Positions 7,320 to 18,331 of a stretch of DNA of 53,707 nt are shown here, piece after piece. Position 1 is the stretch's first letter. Every line of letters starts with the position of its first letter. The stretch comes from a bacterium (lineage in GTDB: Bacteria; Actinomycetota; Acidimicrobiia; Spongiisociales; Spongiisociaceae). Position numbers and translations under genes: made by a program. The notes beneath the pieces are model-generated. The model saw nothing but the letters and a program-made list of their open reading frames with translations. It was not told the DNA's origin and ran no database searches. The stretch is from positions 18,586 through 72,292 of the forward strand of contig JAPPHZ010000019.1 of assembly GCA_028820935.1 (NCBI GenBank). Reading direction: 5' to 3'.

Positions 7320-8520
7320 CAGGTCCGTAGCGCGGTTCCGGACCTTCGAAAGAGACCCCGACCTGCGGCGCATGCAGTCGTCGGCAAATATCGACGACCT
7401 TCGCCTCATCGCTCGCCGCCGCCTGCCCCGAGGGGTGTTCGACTACGTGGACGGCGCTGCCGAGGACGAGATCACGTACCGTCGCAACAGCTCCGACTAT
7501 CACAATTGGGAGTTCGTTCCCTCCGTGCTCCGGGACGTATCCCACATCGATACCTCCACCACCCTGCTCGGCCGGCCCCTCCCGATGCCGGTGGTCCTAG
7601 CCCCTACCGGCTTCACCAGGATCGTCGATCCGGGGGGCGAGCTGCCGGTGGCTCGGGCCGCGGCGCGCCGTGGCATCCCCTATTCCCTGTCCACGCTGGG
7701 GACCCGTTCCATCGAGGAAGTGGCCGACGCGGGCGCCGGGGGTCGCAACTGGTTCCAGGTGTACGTCTGGAAGGACCGCGAGCTGGTTCGCAACATGATC
7801 GAGCGGGCGGCCGATTGCGGCTACGAAGCGCTGTGCATCACCGTCGACCTGGCGGTTCCGGGACGCCGGGAACGGGACGTGCGCAACGGGATGACCCTGC
7901 CCCCCAAGCTGGGGCTGGACATGCTCTTCGACGGATTGCGGAGGCCGTCGTGGACATGGCGTTTCCTCAACGCCGAACCGATCACCTTCTCCAACGTGGT
8001 GGGCCTTACCGACCATGACGGCAGCTCGGCCGTCGCCCTTGCCAGCCTGGTCCACGACCAGTTCGATGCCAGCCTCTCGTGGTCGGACATCGAGTGGTTC
8101 CGTTCGGTCTGGGACGGCCCGATCATCATCAAGGGGATCCAATCCGTGGCGGACGCTCGGCGGGCGGTCGAGCACGGCGTGGATGCCATCGCCGTCTCCA
8201 ACCACGGCGGCCGACAGCTCGAAGGCGCCCCCACGTCCATCGAGCTCATCGAGCCGATTGCCCAGGAAGTAGGCAACGACGCGGAGATCATCTGCGACGG
8301 CGGCGTACGGCGGGGGTCCGACATCCTGAAGGCACTCGCTCTGGGCGCCCGGGCGGTGATGGTGGGCCGCGCCTACCTGTACGGGCTGGGCGCCGGCGGG
8401 GAGAAGGGAGTCGACTGGGTTCTCGACTTCTTGGCCGAGACCATGCGCTCTACCATGGCGCTGGCCGGAGTGCGGTCGGTTGGCGAGGTGGGCCGGGACC
8501 TCGTGCGGCGCCGACCCTAG
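7300..8520 (+). CDS. FMN-dependent alpha-hydroxyacid oxidase/dehydrogenase (glycolate oxidase / LldD family)
   Basis: 406 residues of the FMN 2-hydroxyacid dehydrogenase family. Seen: RRLPRGVFDYVDGAAEDE near residue 46, the FMN-binding VLAPTGFTR, QVYVWKDRE, the TVDLAVPGRRERD segment, IIIKGIQSV with the catalytic Lys, and the active-site SNHGGRQLEGAPTS with base His and substrate Arg. It oxidises glycolate, L-lactate or a similar 2-hydroxyacid to the 2-oxoacid. Malate synthase G follows 27 bp later, which favours glycolate-to-glyoxylate chemistry over lactate; that is inference. The start lies in the second copy of a tandem repeat. Confidence 0.9.
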   Translation: MGIFRTIRSVARFRTFERDPDLRRMQSSANIDDLRLIARRRLPRGVFDYVDGAAEDEITYRRNSSDYHNWEFVPSVLRDVSHIDTSTTLLGRPLPMPVVLAPTGFTRIVDPGGELPVARAAARRGIPYSLSTLGTRSIEEVADAGAGGRNWFQVYVWKDRELVRNMIERAADCGYEALCITVDLAVPGRRERDVRNGMTLPPKLGLDMLFDGLRRPSWTWRFLNAEPITFSNVVGLTDHDGSSAVALASLVHDQFDASLSWSDIEWFRSVWDGPIIIKGIQSVADARRAVEHGVDAIAVSNHGGRQLEGAPTSIELIEPIAQEVGNDAEIICDGGVRRGSDILKALALGARAVMVGRAYLYGLGAGGEKGVDWVLDFLAETMRSTMALAGVRSVGEVGRDLVRRRP

Positions 8521-8547
8521 GGTCGGGAGTCGCCGAGGAGAAACACC

Positions 8548-10704
8548 ATGAACATCGATGGTCTGGTAGTCGCCGACGAGCTGTACCAGTTCATCACCGA
8601 GGAGGCGCTCCCGGGCAGCGGCGTGGACCCCGGTGCCTTCTGGAAGGGATTCTCCGACCTGATCCACGACTTCGGTCCTCGGAACCGGGACCTGCTCTGC
8701 CAGCGCGCCGAGCTCCAGGCTGCTATCGACGGTTGGCATCGGGCCAACCGGGACGGGGCCTTCGATCGGGCGGCCTACCGGGCCTTCCTGGAGGAGATCG
8801 GCTATATCGAGCCGAGGGGCCCGGTGTTCTCCATCACCACCTCCGGCGTGGACCCCGAGGTGGCCGGGGTGGCCGGCCCCCAGCTGGTGGTCCCGATCAC
8901 GAACGCCCGGTTCGCCCTCAACGCCCTGAACGCCCGATGGGGATCCCTCTACGACGCCCTCTACGGAACCGATGCTCTGGGCGACCCGCCCCCGGCGGGT
9001 GGGTACGACCCGGCCCGCGGTCGGCGGGTGGTTACCTGGTCCCGGAGCTTCCTGGACGATGTGGTCCCGCTGTCCGGCGGCTCGCACGCCGACGCCGCCC
9101 GGTATTCGGTGGCGGATGGCGGGTTGCGGGTGCTGCTGTCACCGGGCGTCGCCACCGGCCTGGCCCAACCTGACCAGCTGGCCGGTTACCAGGGATCCCC
9201 CGACGCCCCCACCGCGGTGCTGCTCCGGAACAACGGCCTTCACATCGCCATCGAGATCGACCCCGAGCGTCCCGTAGCCGCCGACGATCCGGCCGGCGTG
9301 TCCGACATCGTGCTGGAGGCGGCGGTCACCACCATCCTCGACCTCGAGGACTCCATCGCCGCCATCGACGCGGCGGACAAGGCGCTCGCCTACCGCAACC
9401 TGCTGGGCCTGACCAGGGGTGATCTGACCGCCGAGGTGACCAAGAACGGCCGGGCCTTCACCCGCCGGCTGGCACGGGATCGGACCTACACCGCGCCCGA
9501 CGGGTCGGGCTTCACGCTTCCCGGTCTCTCCCTGTTCCTGGCCCGCAACGTGGGCCACCTGATGACCACACCTGCCGTCCTCGATCGAGACGGGAACGAG
9601 GCCCACGAGGGTCTGGTGGACGCCATGGTCACCACTCTGGTGGCGTGTCATGACCTCAGAGGACGAGCCGGCAGGCGCAACTCCCGGACCGGTTCCTACT
9701 ACGTCGTCAAACCCAAGATGCACGGATCCGCGGAGGCGCGCTTCACGTCCGACGTTTTCGACCATGTGGAGGACGTGCTGGGCCTGCCTCGCGACACGGT
9801 CAAGATCGGTCTGATGGACGAGGAGCGCCGCACCACGCTCAACCTGGCCGAGTGCATCCGGGCCGCCCGGTCGAGAATCGTCTTCATCAACACCGGCTTT
9901 CTCGATCGCACGGGCGACGAGATCCACACTTCCATGGAAGCCGGGCCGATGGTGCCCAAAACCCGCATGAAGGCCCAGGGCTGGATCCAGGCCTACGAGG
10001 ACTGGAACGTGGATGTGGGTATCGCCTGCGGTCTGCGGGGCAGGGCACAGATCGGCAAGGGGATGTGGGCTGCGCCCGACCTCATGGCGGCCATGCTCGA
10101 GGAGAAGGTGGGCCACCCGGAGGCCGGCGCCGACTGCGCGTGGGTGCCCTCCCCGACCGCCGCCACCCTCCACGCCACCCACTACCACCGGGTTGACGTG
10201 ACCGCCCGCCAGGACGAGATAGCCGACCGCCCGCCGCGAGACCTGGCAGAGCTGCTCGAGATACCGCTGGCCCCGAGTGCCGACTGGACATCGGACGAGA
10301 TCGCCGCCGAGCTCCGCAACAACGCGCAGGGGATCCTGGGCTACGTGGTTCGATGGGTCGATCAGGGCATAGGCTGCTCCAAGGTTCCCGATATCAACGA
10401 CATCGGCCTCATGGAGGACCGGGCCACCTGCCGCATCTCGTCCCAGCACATCGCCAACTGGCTTCACCACGGGGTGGTGGACCGCCGCCAGGTCATGGAG
10501 ACGATGAAGACGATGGCGGTGGTGGTCGATCGCCAGAACGCCGGCGATCCCGGCTACAAGCCCATGGCGCCGGCCTTCGACGGCCCTGCGTTCCGGGCTG
10601 CATGCGATCTGGTGTTCCTCGGGACGCAGCAGCCCTCCGGCTATACCGAACCGATCCTGCACGCCCGGCGCGCCGAACTGAAGCGCCGCCGAACCGCTAG
10701 CTGA
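8548..10704 (+). CDS. glcB: Malate synthase G
   Basis: 718 residues, the full length of isoform G. It condenses glyoxylate with acetyl-CoA to malate. Seen: N-terminal [13 protein letters not shown], the inserted domain after residue 100, catalytic-core segments [50 protein letters not shown] and the C-terminal [19 protein letters not shown] that carries the Asp/Glu catalytic base region. ATG has GAGGAG eight bases upstream. It is almost certainly transcribed with the 2-hydroxyacid oxidase, forming a two-step glycolate-to-malate module without GlcDEF. Confidence 0.97.
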   Translation: MNIDGLVVADELYQFITEEALPGSGVDPGAFWKGFSDLIHDFGPRNRDLLCQRAELQAAIDGWHRANRDGAFDRAAYRAFLEEIGYIEPRGPVFSITTSGVDPEVAGVAGPQLVVPITNARFALNALNARWGSLYDALYGTDALGDPPPAGGYDPARGRRVVTWSRSFLDDVVPLSGGSHADAARYSVADGGLRVLLSPGVATGLAQPDQLAGYQGSPDAPTAVLLRNNGLHIAIEIDPERPVAADDPAGVSDIVLEAAVTTILDLEDSIAAIDAADKALAYRNLLGLTRGDLTAEVTKNGRAFTRRLARDRTYTAPDGSGFTLPGLSLFLARNVGHLMTTPAVLDRDGNEAHEGLVDAMVTTLVACHDLRGRAGRRNSRTGSYYVVKPKMHGSAEARFTSDVFDHVEDVLGLPRDTVKIGLMDEERRTTLNLAECIRAARSRIVFINTGFLDRTGDEIHTSMEAGPMVPKTRMKAQGWIQAYEDWNVDVGIACGLRGRAQIGKGMWAAPDLMAAMLEEKVGHPEAGADCAWVPSPTAATLHATHYHRVDVTARQDEIADRPPRDLAELLEIPLAPSADWTSDEIAAELRNNAQGILGYVVRWVDQGIGCSKVPDINDIGLMEDRATCRISSQHIANWLHHGVVDRRQVMETMKTMAVVVDRQNAGDPGYKPMAPAFDGPAFRAACDLVFLGTQQPSGYTEPILHARRAELKRRRTAS

Positions 10705-10710
10705 TCGGCC

Positions 10711-10736
10711 CGAGGAGGCGCGCCTCGCGTCGCGCC
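10711..10736 (+). terminator. GC-rich palindrome after glcB
   Basis: Contains the perfect palindrome GAGGCGCGCCTC (10715-10726) and an alternative stem GGCGCG/CGCGCC with 8-nt loop (10717-10736). No T-tract. Lies 7 nt after the stop codon, upstream of the hppA promoter. Confidence 0.4.
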
Positions 10737-10772
10737 CAACGGCCGGACGGACCAGCCTCGCCGCGAGGGCCA

Positions 10773-10778
10773 TATACT
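10773..10778 (+). promoter_or_regulatory. -10 box TATACT upstream of hppA
   Basis: Good match to TANNNT, 33 bp before the ATG; a transcript starting about 7 nt downstream would carry a short leader with the AGAGGT ribosome binding site. No clear -35 is seen. Confidence 0.45.
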
Positions 10779-10811
10779 CCGGCATCCCGAGTCGAACAAG
10801 AGGTCTGACGT

Positions 10812-12875
<2,064 letters not shown>

Positions 12876-12897
12876 TCTGTTACCACCCAGTTCCGTC

Positions 12898-14136
12898 GTG
12901 AAACGGGTGCTGCTGGTCCGCCACGGGGAGTCCGAAGCCAACGCCGGCGAGATCTGGCAGGGTGCCACCTCCTCACCGTTGACCGCCAGGGGTCGCCACC
13001 AGGCCGGATTGGCCGCCGAGCGGTTGGCCGGCGGACGGTTCGATCTGGTGGAGAGCTCCGACCTCGAGCGGTCCCTTCACACCGCCGAGATAGCCGGCTT
13101 CCGGCCGCGGGTGAAGGCCGGTTGGCGGGAAGGCGACATCGGTGTCTGGGAGGGCCGGCCCGGCGAGTGGGTCGAAGCCCACTACGGCCAAGACCTGACC
13201 CGGCTGCACGGGGACTACGACCTGCGGATGGGCGAGACCGGTGAGTCACCCCGCCAGGTGTCCGAGCGGGGCTGGGAGGCGCTGGCCGGACTGTTGAGCC
13301 GTCTCGAGGAGGGGCAGACCGGCCTGGTGTTCACCCACGGCGGCCTGATCGAACTGGTGCTGTGGCGGCTGCTGGGTCTTCCGATAGGGCGCCGCCGCCT
13401 CGGGTTCCTGTCCAACACTTCCCTTTGCGAATTGGCATTCGAGGACGGGGAGGCGTGCATCCTGCGCTACAACGACGCCGCCCATCTCGGGCCGGTGTCC
13501 TTCTGGGCCGATGTCAACCGGGACGGAGGCGGCATCGTGGTCGATCTGATCCGCCACGGTGTCACGCAGGCCAATCTGGAACGGCGCGCCCAGGGGCGAG
13601 TCGACAGCGATCTGCATCCCTGGGGACGGGAGCAGGCCCGGCGGCTGGCATCATGGATCGGGAAGGTTGACGAAGTCTTCTCCTCCACGCTGCGAAGGGC
13701 GTCGGTCACGGCAGAGATTGCACTCGGGCGGCCGCCCGTGCTGGTGGACGAACGGGTCGAGATGAGCTTCGGCGAATGGGAAGGTGAGCTGTGGGAGGAA
13801 CTCGAGGCGTCGGGCCGGCTCAGCGGCTATCCCCGGGACGGAAAGGACATCCGGCGGGGCGGCACCGGCGAGACCTGGAGCGAGGCCCAGGAGCGGGTGA
13901 CCGCGTTCATCAGCAGCCTTGCCGGCACCTACTCGGGGCGCCGGGTAGCGGCCGCGTCACACGGCGGGGCGATCAAGGCCTATTCCACCGCGGTCCTGGG
14001 ATTCGACTACGGCAAGGCCCGGTTGCTGGGTCCACTGGAGAACACGTCGGTCACCCAGGTGGCGATCGCGCCGGACGGGCACTCGACGCTGGCCACCTAC
14101 AACATCACCCACCACCTCGAGGGCCTGGAGGGCTAG
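12898..14136 (+). CDS. Double-domain histidine phosphatase (phosphoglycerate mutase-like fold)
   Basis: 412 residues from GTG, made of two complete histidine phosphatase domains. Domain 1 (about 1-200) has LVRHGESEAN with the catalytic His 9 and a later FTHGGLIE; domain 2 (about 205-405) has LIRHGVTQANLERRAQG and AASHGGAIKAYSTA. Both keep the RHG motif and the second His, so both look active. Such domains act on small phosphorylated metabolites such as alpha-ribazole phosphate or phosphosugars; the substrate is unknown. It begins 22 bp after hppA and could share its transcript. Tandem fusion of two active copies is uncommon. Confidence 0.88.
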   Translation: MKRVLLVRHGESEANAGEIWQGATSSPLTARGRHQAGLAAERLAGGRFDLVESSDLERSLHTAEIAGFRPRVKAGWREGDIGVWEGRPGEWVEAHYGQDLTRLHGDYDLRMGETGESPRQVSERGWEALAGLLSRLEEGQTGLVFTHGGLIELVLWRLLGLPIGRRRLGFLSNTSLCELAFEDGEACILRYNDAAHLGPVSFWADVNRDGGGIVVDLIRHGVTQANLERRAQGRVDSDLHPWGREQARRLASWIGKVDEVFSSTLRRASVTAEIALGRPPVLVDERVEMSFGEWEGELWEELEASGRLSGYPRDGKDIRRGGTGETWSEAQERVTAFISSLAGTYSGRRVAAASHGGAIKAYSTAVLGFDYGKARLLGPLENTSVTQVAIAPDGHSTLATYNITHHLEGLEG

Positions 14137-14199
14137 CTCCGGGAACTCCCTTGCAGGCACCTCTCTCAACAGTCCGCTCAGATTCCTGTGGGACCATAG

Positions 14200-14701
14200 G
14201 TGGCTGTGAGGGGAGCAGACGAGACCGTCGTCCTGGTGGTGGAGGACGATCCGAATATCGCCCGCCTGGTGGACGTGTACCTGCGACGGGACGGCTACCG
14301 GGTGTACAAGGCGGCGGACGGCGCCACCGGGCTCGACCGTATCAAGCAGTACCGGCCCAAGCCGGTCATCCTCGACATCGGGTTGCCCGGCGATGTCGAC
14401 GGCATCCAGCTGTGCCGCGAGTTGAGGGCCACTTCCGATATCCCCATCATCATGCTCACCACCTGGGCCGTTGTCACGGTGGACGACGACGGTCCCGGTA
14501 TCAGCCGCGAGGACCGGCCCCACGTGTTCGAACGCCTCCTACGTGGCCCGGCACACGCCCCGGATCGAAGAGGCCGGCTCGGGTCTGGGCCTCACCATCG
14601 TGGCCGAACTGACCGAGGTCATGGGAGGCACGGTGAGCATCACCGCCCGCCGGCCCACCGGCACCCGATTCATCGTGCAGCTCCCCGCCACGGAACATTG
14701 A
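14200..14701 (+). pseudogene. Remnant of a response regulator fused by deletion to the end of a histidine kinase, with a frameshift
   Basis: From GTG 14200 the frame encodes a receiver domain: VVLVVEDDPNIARLV, phosphoacceptor in PVILDIGLPGDVDG, and the T-motif IPIIMLTT. There, near 14458-14466, it jumps straight to a kinase ATP-binding domain (AVVTVDDDGPGISREDRPHVFER, the N-terminal side of the G1 box). The receiver Lys, the output domain and the kinase sensor/HisKA parts are missing. A second lesion near 14535-14540 (one extra base in CGCCTCCTACGTG) shifts frame; the next frame continues as SYVARHTPRIEEAGSGLGLTIV to EH* at 14701. So an RR-HK operon lost its middle and then its frame. It cannot signal. 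Confidence 0.8.
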
Positions 14702-14708
14702 GTCCATC

Positions 14709-15623
14709 GTGAGCAGGCGCACCAGGTTCGTCACAGGAGCAGTGGTCGCGATGTTGTGGGTGGCCATCGCCGCGGTCGGATGGTGGAGCCTGCGGACCGA
14801 CGGACCGGAACCGGTAGATCTGGAGGCGGCTGTAGCTCGGCTGGAAACCGCACCCGGCGACGACAGCGGCGGCTTACCGGCCTCCGAGTCTGACGACCGT
14901 GCCTTGGGCTCCACGCCCGCCACCGGGTCCAGCGAGGACTCCGGAGTGGCACCGAGCGCCGGACCGGATGCTTCGGTCAGCACGTCGACCGCCGCGGCCG
15001 GGGACAACACCGCGTCGACGGAAGCCGGCAGCGAGACGACAGCTGTGGACACCGAGGCGGCCGGCTTGGCGGGGGTATGGACCGTAGTTACCAGCGAAGG
15101 CACCGACGGGACGACCGGAGAAGCCCCGGTCAGCCTTGCCGGATACCGGGTGGTGGAGGTGCTGGCGGGCGGTGTTGACGAGTCCACCGTGGTGGGTCGC
15201 ACCGCCGACGTGGCCGGCGCCATCGAGCTGCGAGGCGGCACTCTGGTTGCCGCGACTGTGCAGGTCGAGATGGCCACTCTGCGGACCGACGACAGCCACC
15301 GTGACAGCCATGCGCGCAAAGCCCTCGACACCGAGGGGTTTCCGCTGGCCACATTCAAGCTCGCAGAGCCGGTGGAGTTGCCCGCCGGGGTGTCCGAGGG
15401 CGAGCGTTTCTCAGGATCGGTCCTGGGAGACCTCACGATCAAGGGGGTAACCAACCGCGTCGTGTTCGATCTGGAAGCTCAACTCGCCGGCGACGGCATC
15501 GTGGTCGTGGGTTCGGCTCCGGTGACCTTCAGCGACTACGGAGTGACCGCCCCGACGTCCATCGCCGTCATCTCGGTCGAGGACCACGGCATCATGGAGT
15601 TCCAACTCTTCTTTGCCCGGTGA
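14709..15623 (+). CDS. Membrane-anchored YceI-family protein
   Basis: 304 residues from GTG. One N-terminal membrane segment (about 8-27) is followed by a long Ser/Thr/Asp/Ala-rich linker (about 30-120) and a C-terminal YceI lipocalin-like domain with GVWTVVTSEG, the hallmark TLVAATVQVEMATLRTD, DSHRDSHARKALDTEGFP and FSGSVLGDLTIKGVTN. YceI proteins bind isoprenoid or other amphiphilic ligands; here the domain would be displayed outside the membrane. The gene starts 8 nt after the broken two-component gene and may have been regulated with it. Ligand unknown. Confidence 0.88.
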   Translation: MSRRTRFVTGAVVAMLWVAIAAVGWWSLRTDGPEPVDLEAAVARLETAPGDDSGGLPASESDDRALGSTPATGSSEDSGVAPSAGPDASVSTSTAAAGDNTASTEAGSETTAVDTEAAGLAGVWTVVTSEGTDGTTGEAPVSLAGYRVVEVLAGGVDESTVVGRTADVAGAIELRGGTLVAATVQVEMATLRTDDSHRDSHARKALDTEGFPLATFKLAEPVELPAGVSEGERFSGSVLGDLTIKGVTNRVVFDLEAQLAGDGIVVVGSAPVTFSDYGVTAPTSIAVISVEDHGIMEFQLFFAR

Positions 15624-16088
15624 GCATCGGCTGGTAGCCGTGCAAGTCCGCGCGACGCCGCAGCACCGACGTTCGTCTAGGCCGGTCCCGAGCGGGCCGC
15701 AAATGGCCCCCGAAAAACCGCGACCCGCACACGGTCCCCTGGATGGACGGACAAGGCCTCTCGCACAGCCTTGGGCAAGGTGGTCTGTCCTTTGGACGTA
15801 ATAGTTGATTCAATCATTTATCACCACCACTTTCCGTGATAACTCCAATATCATTACATCAGTCACAACAGCAAGGATTCTCACCGAAGTCATGGGGTCT
15901 CGGTCAGCGATCCGGCGACCCTTTCCTTGATCCCCTCGGGCCGGTTCGATCCGATCGGTGTGGCGTCATCAACCGGCGTAGGTGCTTAGCGATATGCAAC
16001 TCATGACTCAGGTGGGACAGCAACGTACCCGCAGCTCAGAACGCAGAAAACACTTCGAGGCCCCGGTCGGCTCGAGCGCAGCGGGCGG
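15624..16088. other. Convergent intergenic spacer with an AT-rich island
   Basis: 465 bp between two converging 3' ends with no supported ORF. Bases 15791-15880 have only 33 G/C of 90, far below the surroundings. No tRNA, no clear terminator with T-tract and no repeats found. The island could hold a small RNA promoter or a foreign remnant. Confidence 0.5.
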
Positions 16089-16706
16089 CTAGCGAGTCTC
16101 CCACACGATCAGCGAGGCCCAGTCGTCGACCTCGGGATCCTCCATGTAGTTCTCCAGCACCCCGCGGGCCTCGAAGCCGTTCGCGATCTGGAAGCTCAGG
16201 GTCCGGTCGTACAGTTCGCCGGCGGCCACCTTCTCCACGTACTCGGCGGCGGACATGTTGTCCTTGTGCCGGGCGTATCCGGGGATCACCCCGCCGGCGA
16301 CGATGCCTCGCAGGCCGAGAGTCCGGCACACCTCCTGGCGCAGGTCGTACAGGCGGCTGCCGATCCCGCGGCGGCGGTAGCGAGGGTCCACCGCGATGTC
16401 GGTGCCGTAATACCACTCGCCGGTCGGATCGTGTCCGGCCTTGTGCTCCCCGGACATGATGTCCTTCATGCGGTGCTGGGGGCGGGACAGGTCGAAGTGG
16501 ACCCTCACCCCCAAGCCCATCGCGATCGGCGTCTCGCCGTCCAGTACCACGAAGTTCCCCTCGGGGAAGACCTCGGCGAGCTCGACCAGTTCCGCGGCGT
16601 TGTAGAGGTCCGCGGGGTTCACGCTGGGAAAAGACCGGAGTTCGAGTGCCTCCAGTTGCCGGGCCCATCGGGCCTCCAGATTCATGTAGCGGAGGTCTTC
16701 GGTCAC
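16089..16706 (-). CDS. GNAT-family N-acetyltransferase
   Basis: 205 residues with the GNAT fold: GNFVVLDGETPIAMGLGVRV (beta strands), GTDIAVDPRYRRRGIGSRLY with the acetyl-CoA pyrophosphate-binding RRGIGS, and a C-terminal FQIANGFEARGVLENY matching beta6-beta7. Start: TTG 16712 abuts the -10 box and is unlikely; GTG 16706 lies 8 nt from a perfect TATAAT and fits leaderless initiation; ATG 16685 is a fallback. It is divergent from the FAD oxidase and shares its promoter. Substrate unknown, perhaps an amine related to the oxidase substrate. Confidence 0.85.
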   Translation of the reverse strand: MTEDLRYMNLEARWARQLEALELRSFPSVNPADLYNAAELVELAEVFPEGNFVVLDGETPIAMGLGVRVHFDLSRPQHRMKDIMSGEHKAGHDPTGEWYYGTDIAVDPRYRRRGIGSRLYDLRQEVCRTLGLRGIVAGGVIPGYARHKDNMSAAEYVEKVAAGELYDRTLSFQIANGFEARGVLENYMEDPEVDDWASLIVWETR

Positions 16707-16713
16707 CCCCAAA

Positions 16714-16721
16714 ATTATACT
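16714..16721. promoter_or_regulatory. Bidirectional promoter with overlapping -10 boxes
   Basis: Minus strand reads TATAAT (16719 to 16714), 8 nt before GTG 16706. Plus strand reads TATACT (16716-16721), 8 nt before GTG 16729. The two hexamers overlap by four bases, so one near-symmetric element can fire both genes, both leaderless. Confidence 0.65.
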
Positions 16722-16728
16722 TCCGGTG

Positions 16729-18105
16729 GTGCCCGACTACTCGAACCTGTCGCTTTGGATGGCGACATTCGAAGGCGACCTCACGCCCCGCCCGCCCCTC
16801 GATGGCGATGCCTCGGTCGATGTGGCCATCGTGGGGGGCGGCTTCACCGGCCTCTGGACCGCCTACTACCTCACCGAGCGGGACCCGTCCCTGTCGATCC
16901 TGGTAATCGAGCGGGAGATCTGCGGCTTCGGCGCCTCCGGGCGCAACGGCGGATGGGCGGTGGGGGAACTGGCCGCCGGCTTCGGGGCCTACGCCCGTCG
17001 CTCCAGCCGGCAATCGGCGGGCCGTCTCATGGACTACGTGCATGGCTCGGTCGACGAGATCGGGCGGGTGGCGGCAACCGAGGCCATCGAATGCGGGTTC
17101 GCCAAGGGTGGGGTGATCCGGTTCGCCCGCAGCCGCGCCCAGGCGGAGCGCCAGGCGGCCGAGATCGAGAGCAACCGCGCCAACGGCATCGGCGAGGACA
17201 TCATCCGCCTGCTGGAGCCGGAGGAGGTGCGGCGCTTCGCCCGGCCCACCGACCTCCACGGTGGCATCTTCTACGCGCCCTGCGCGGCGCTCGATCCGGC
17301 CCGGCTGGTAAGGGGGCTGGCCGGGGTGGTGGAGAGGCGCGGGGTCCGGATCGTGGAGCGGACCGCGGCCACAGCCATCCGGGACGGATCGGTCACCACC
17401 ACCGGCGGGCGGGTCGGCGCCCGGGTGGTGATCCGGGCCACCGAGGCATACACCCGCGACCTCCCCGGGGAACGGCGGACCCTCGTGCCGCTCTACTCGT
17501 TGATGATCGCCACCGAGCCGCTGGACGCCTCGACCCTTGCCGAGATCGGGCTCGACACCCGGCCGACCTTCGCCGACGATCGCTACGCGGTGGTCTACGG
17601 GCAGCGAACCGCCGACAACCGGATCGCCTTCGGGGGGAGGGCGATCCCTTACCTGTACGGCTCCCGGATCGACCCGGCCACTGAGAGGAACCGGCGTTCC
17701 CACGACCTCATAAGAAGGGTGCTGGTGGACATCTTCCCGGCCCTCGGCGACGCGGCCATAACCCACGAGTGGGGCGGCGTGCTGGCGGCGCCCCGCAACT
17801 GGGTCCCGGCAGTGCGCTACGACTCCCGGACCGGATCGGGTACGGCCGGGGGCTACGTCGGCGAGGGGGTGGCGCCCTCCAACCTGGCGGGCCGCACCCT
17901 GGCCGATCTGATCGTCGGCGCCGATTCCGAGCTGGCCGAGCTCGCCTGGGTCGGAATCGAATCCCGTCCGTGGGAACCCGAACCGCTGCGCTGGCTGGGT
18001 ATCCGGGGCACCCGGGCCGTGATGGGCTGGGCCGATCGCTTCGAGTTCGGCACCGGACGCTCCTCCCGCCTCGGCCGCCTGGCCTATGGACTGCTCCGCC
18101 GCTGA
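16729..18105 (+). CDS. FAD-dependent oxidoreductase, DAO/PuuB-like
   Basis: About 458 residues. The Rossmann motif DVAIVGGGFTGLWTAYYL (about 31-48) binds FAD, followed by VIEREICGFGASGRNGGWA, typical of the glycine/D-amino acid oxidase group that includes gamma-glutamylputrescine oxidase PuuB. A late GGRAIPYLYG, EWGGVLAAPRNWVPAV and GGYVGEGVAPSNLAGRTLADL match the second FAD-contact region. GTG at 16726 is an equally in-frame option; 16729 fits the promoter spacing. It likely oxidises an amine or N-substituted amino acid. A truncated relative of its C-terminus lies at 18332. Divergent to a GNAT and 7 kb from a polyamine transporter operon. Confidence 0.88.
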   Translation: MPDYSNLSLWMATFEGDLTPRPPLDGDASVDVAIVGGGFTGLWTAYYLTERDPSLSILVIEREICGFGASGRNGGWAVGELAAGFGAYARRSSRQSAGRLMDYVHGSVDEIGRVAATEAIECGFAKGGVIRFARSRAQAERQAAEIESNRANGIGEDIIRLLEPEEVRRFARPTDLHGGIFYAPCAALDPARLVRGLAGVVERRGVRIVERTAATAIRDGSVTTTGGRVGARVVIRATEAYTRDLPGERRTLVPLYSLMIATEPLDASTLAEIGLDTRPTFADDRYAVVYGQRTADNRIAFGGRAIPYLYGSRIDPATERNRRSHDLIRRVLVDIFPALGDAAITHEWGGVLAAPRNWVPAVRYDSRTGSGTAGGYVGEGVAPSNLAGRTLADLIVGADSELAELAWVGIESRPWEPEPLRWLGIRGTRAVMGWADRFEFGTGRSSRLGRLAYGLLRR

Positions 18106-18249
18106 ACCGCTGATCTCCCTCCAACGGAGGGGTTGTCCGTCGTACCCACGGGGGTAACGATGCCCTATAGGAGAACGGACGACAGCCGGATGGCCGTCGC
18201 CCGTCACCCCGAACTGGCGGGTATTGCCTGTGGGTACAGGACCGGGCCT
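18106..18249 (+). repeat. Structured downstream element, copy 1
   Basis: Begins right after the oxidase stop and matches copy 2 at 18422-18569. Shared blocks include GGGGGTAAcGATGC, the stem ACGGACGAC/GTCGCCCGT (18175-18183, 18196-18204, one A.C mismatch) and GGTATTGCCTGTGG(G)TACAGG followed by ACCGGGCCT. Confidence 0.75.
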
Positions 18250-18331
18250 GAGAAACTCGGAGCCGGGAGGAGTGCCTCCTGGTTGCGGTTCGACTCCGCT
18301 GCCCGCCGCCGTTTACCGCAACATTGGTTAG

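Noticed and set aside
15940-15970. GGTTCGATCC resembling a tRNA T-loop
   Set aside because: No matching T-stem, acceptor or anticodon arms on either strand.
16036-18207. 723-residue minus-strand ORF opposite the FAD oxidase
   Set aside because: Low-complexity translation with no domain; both GNAT and oxidase frames are conserved-looking. Shadow.
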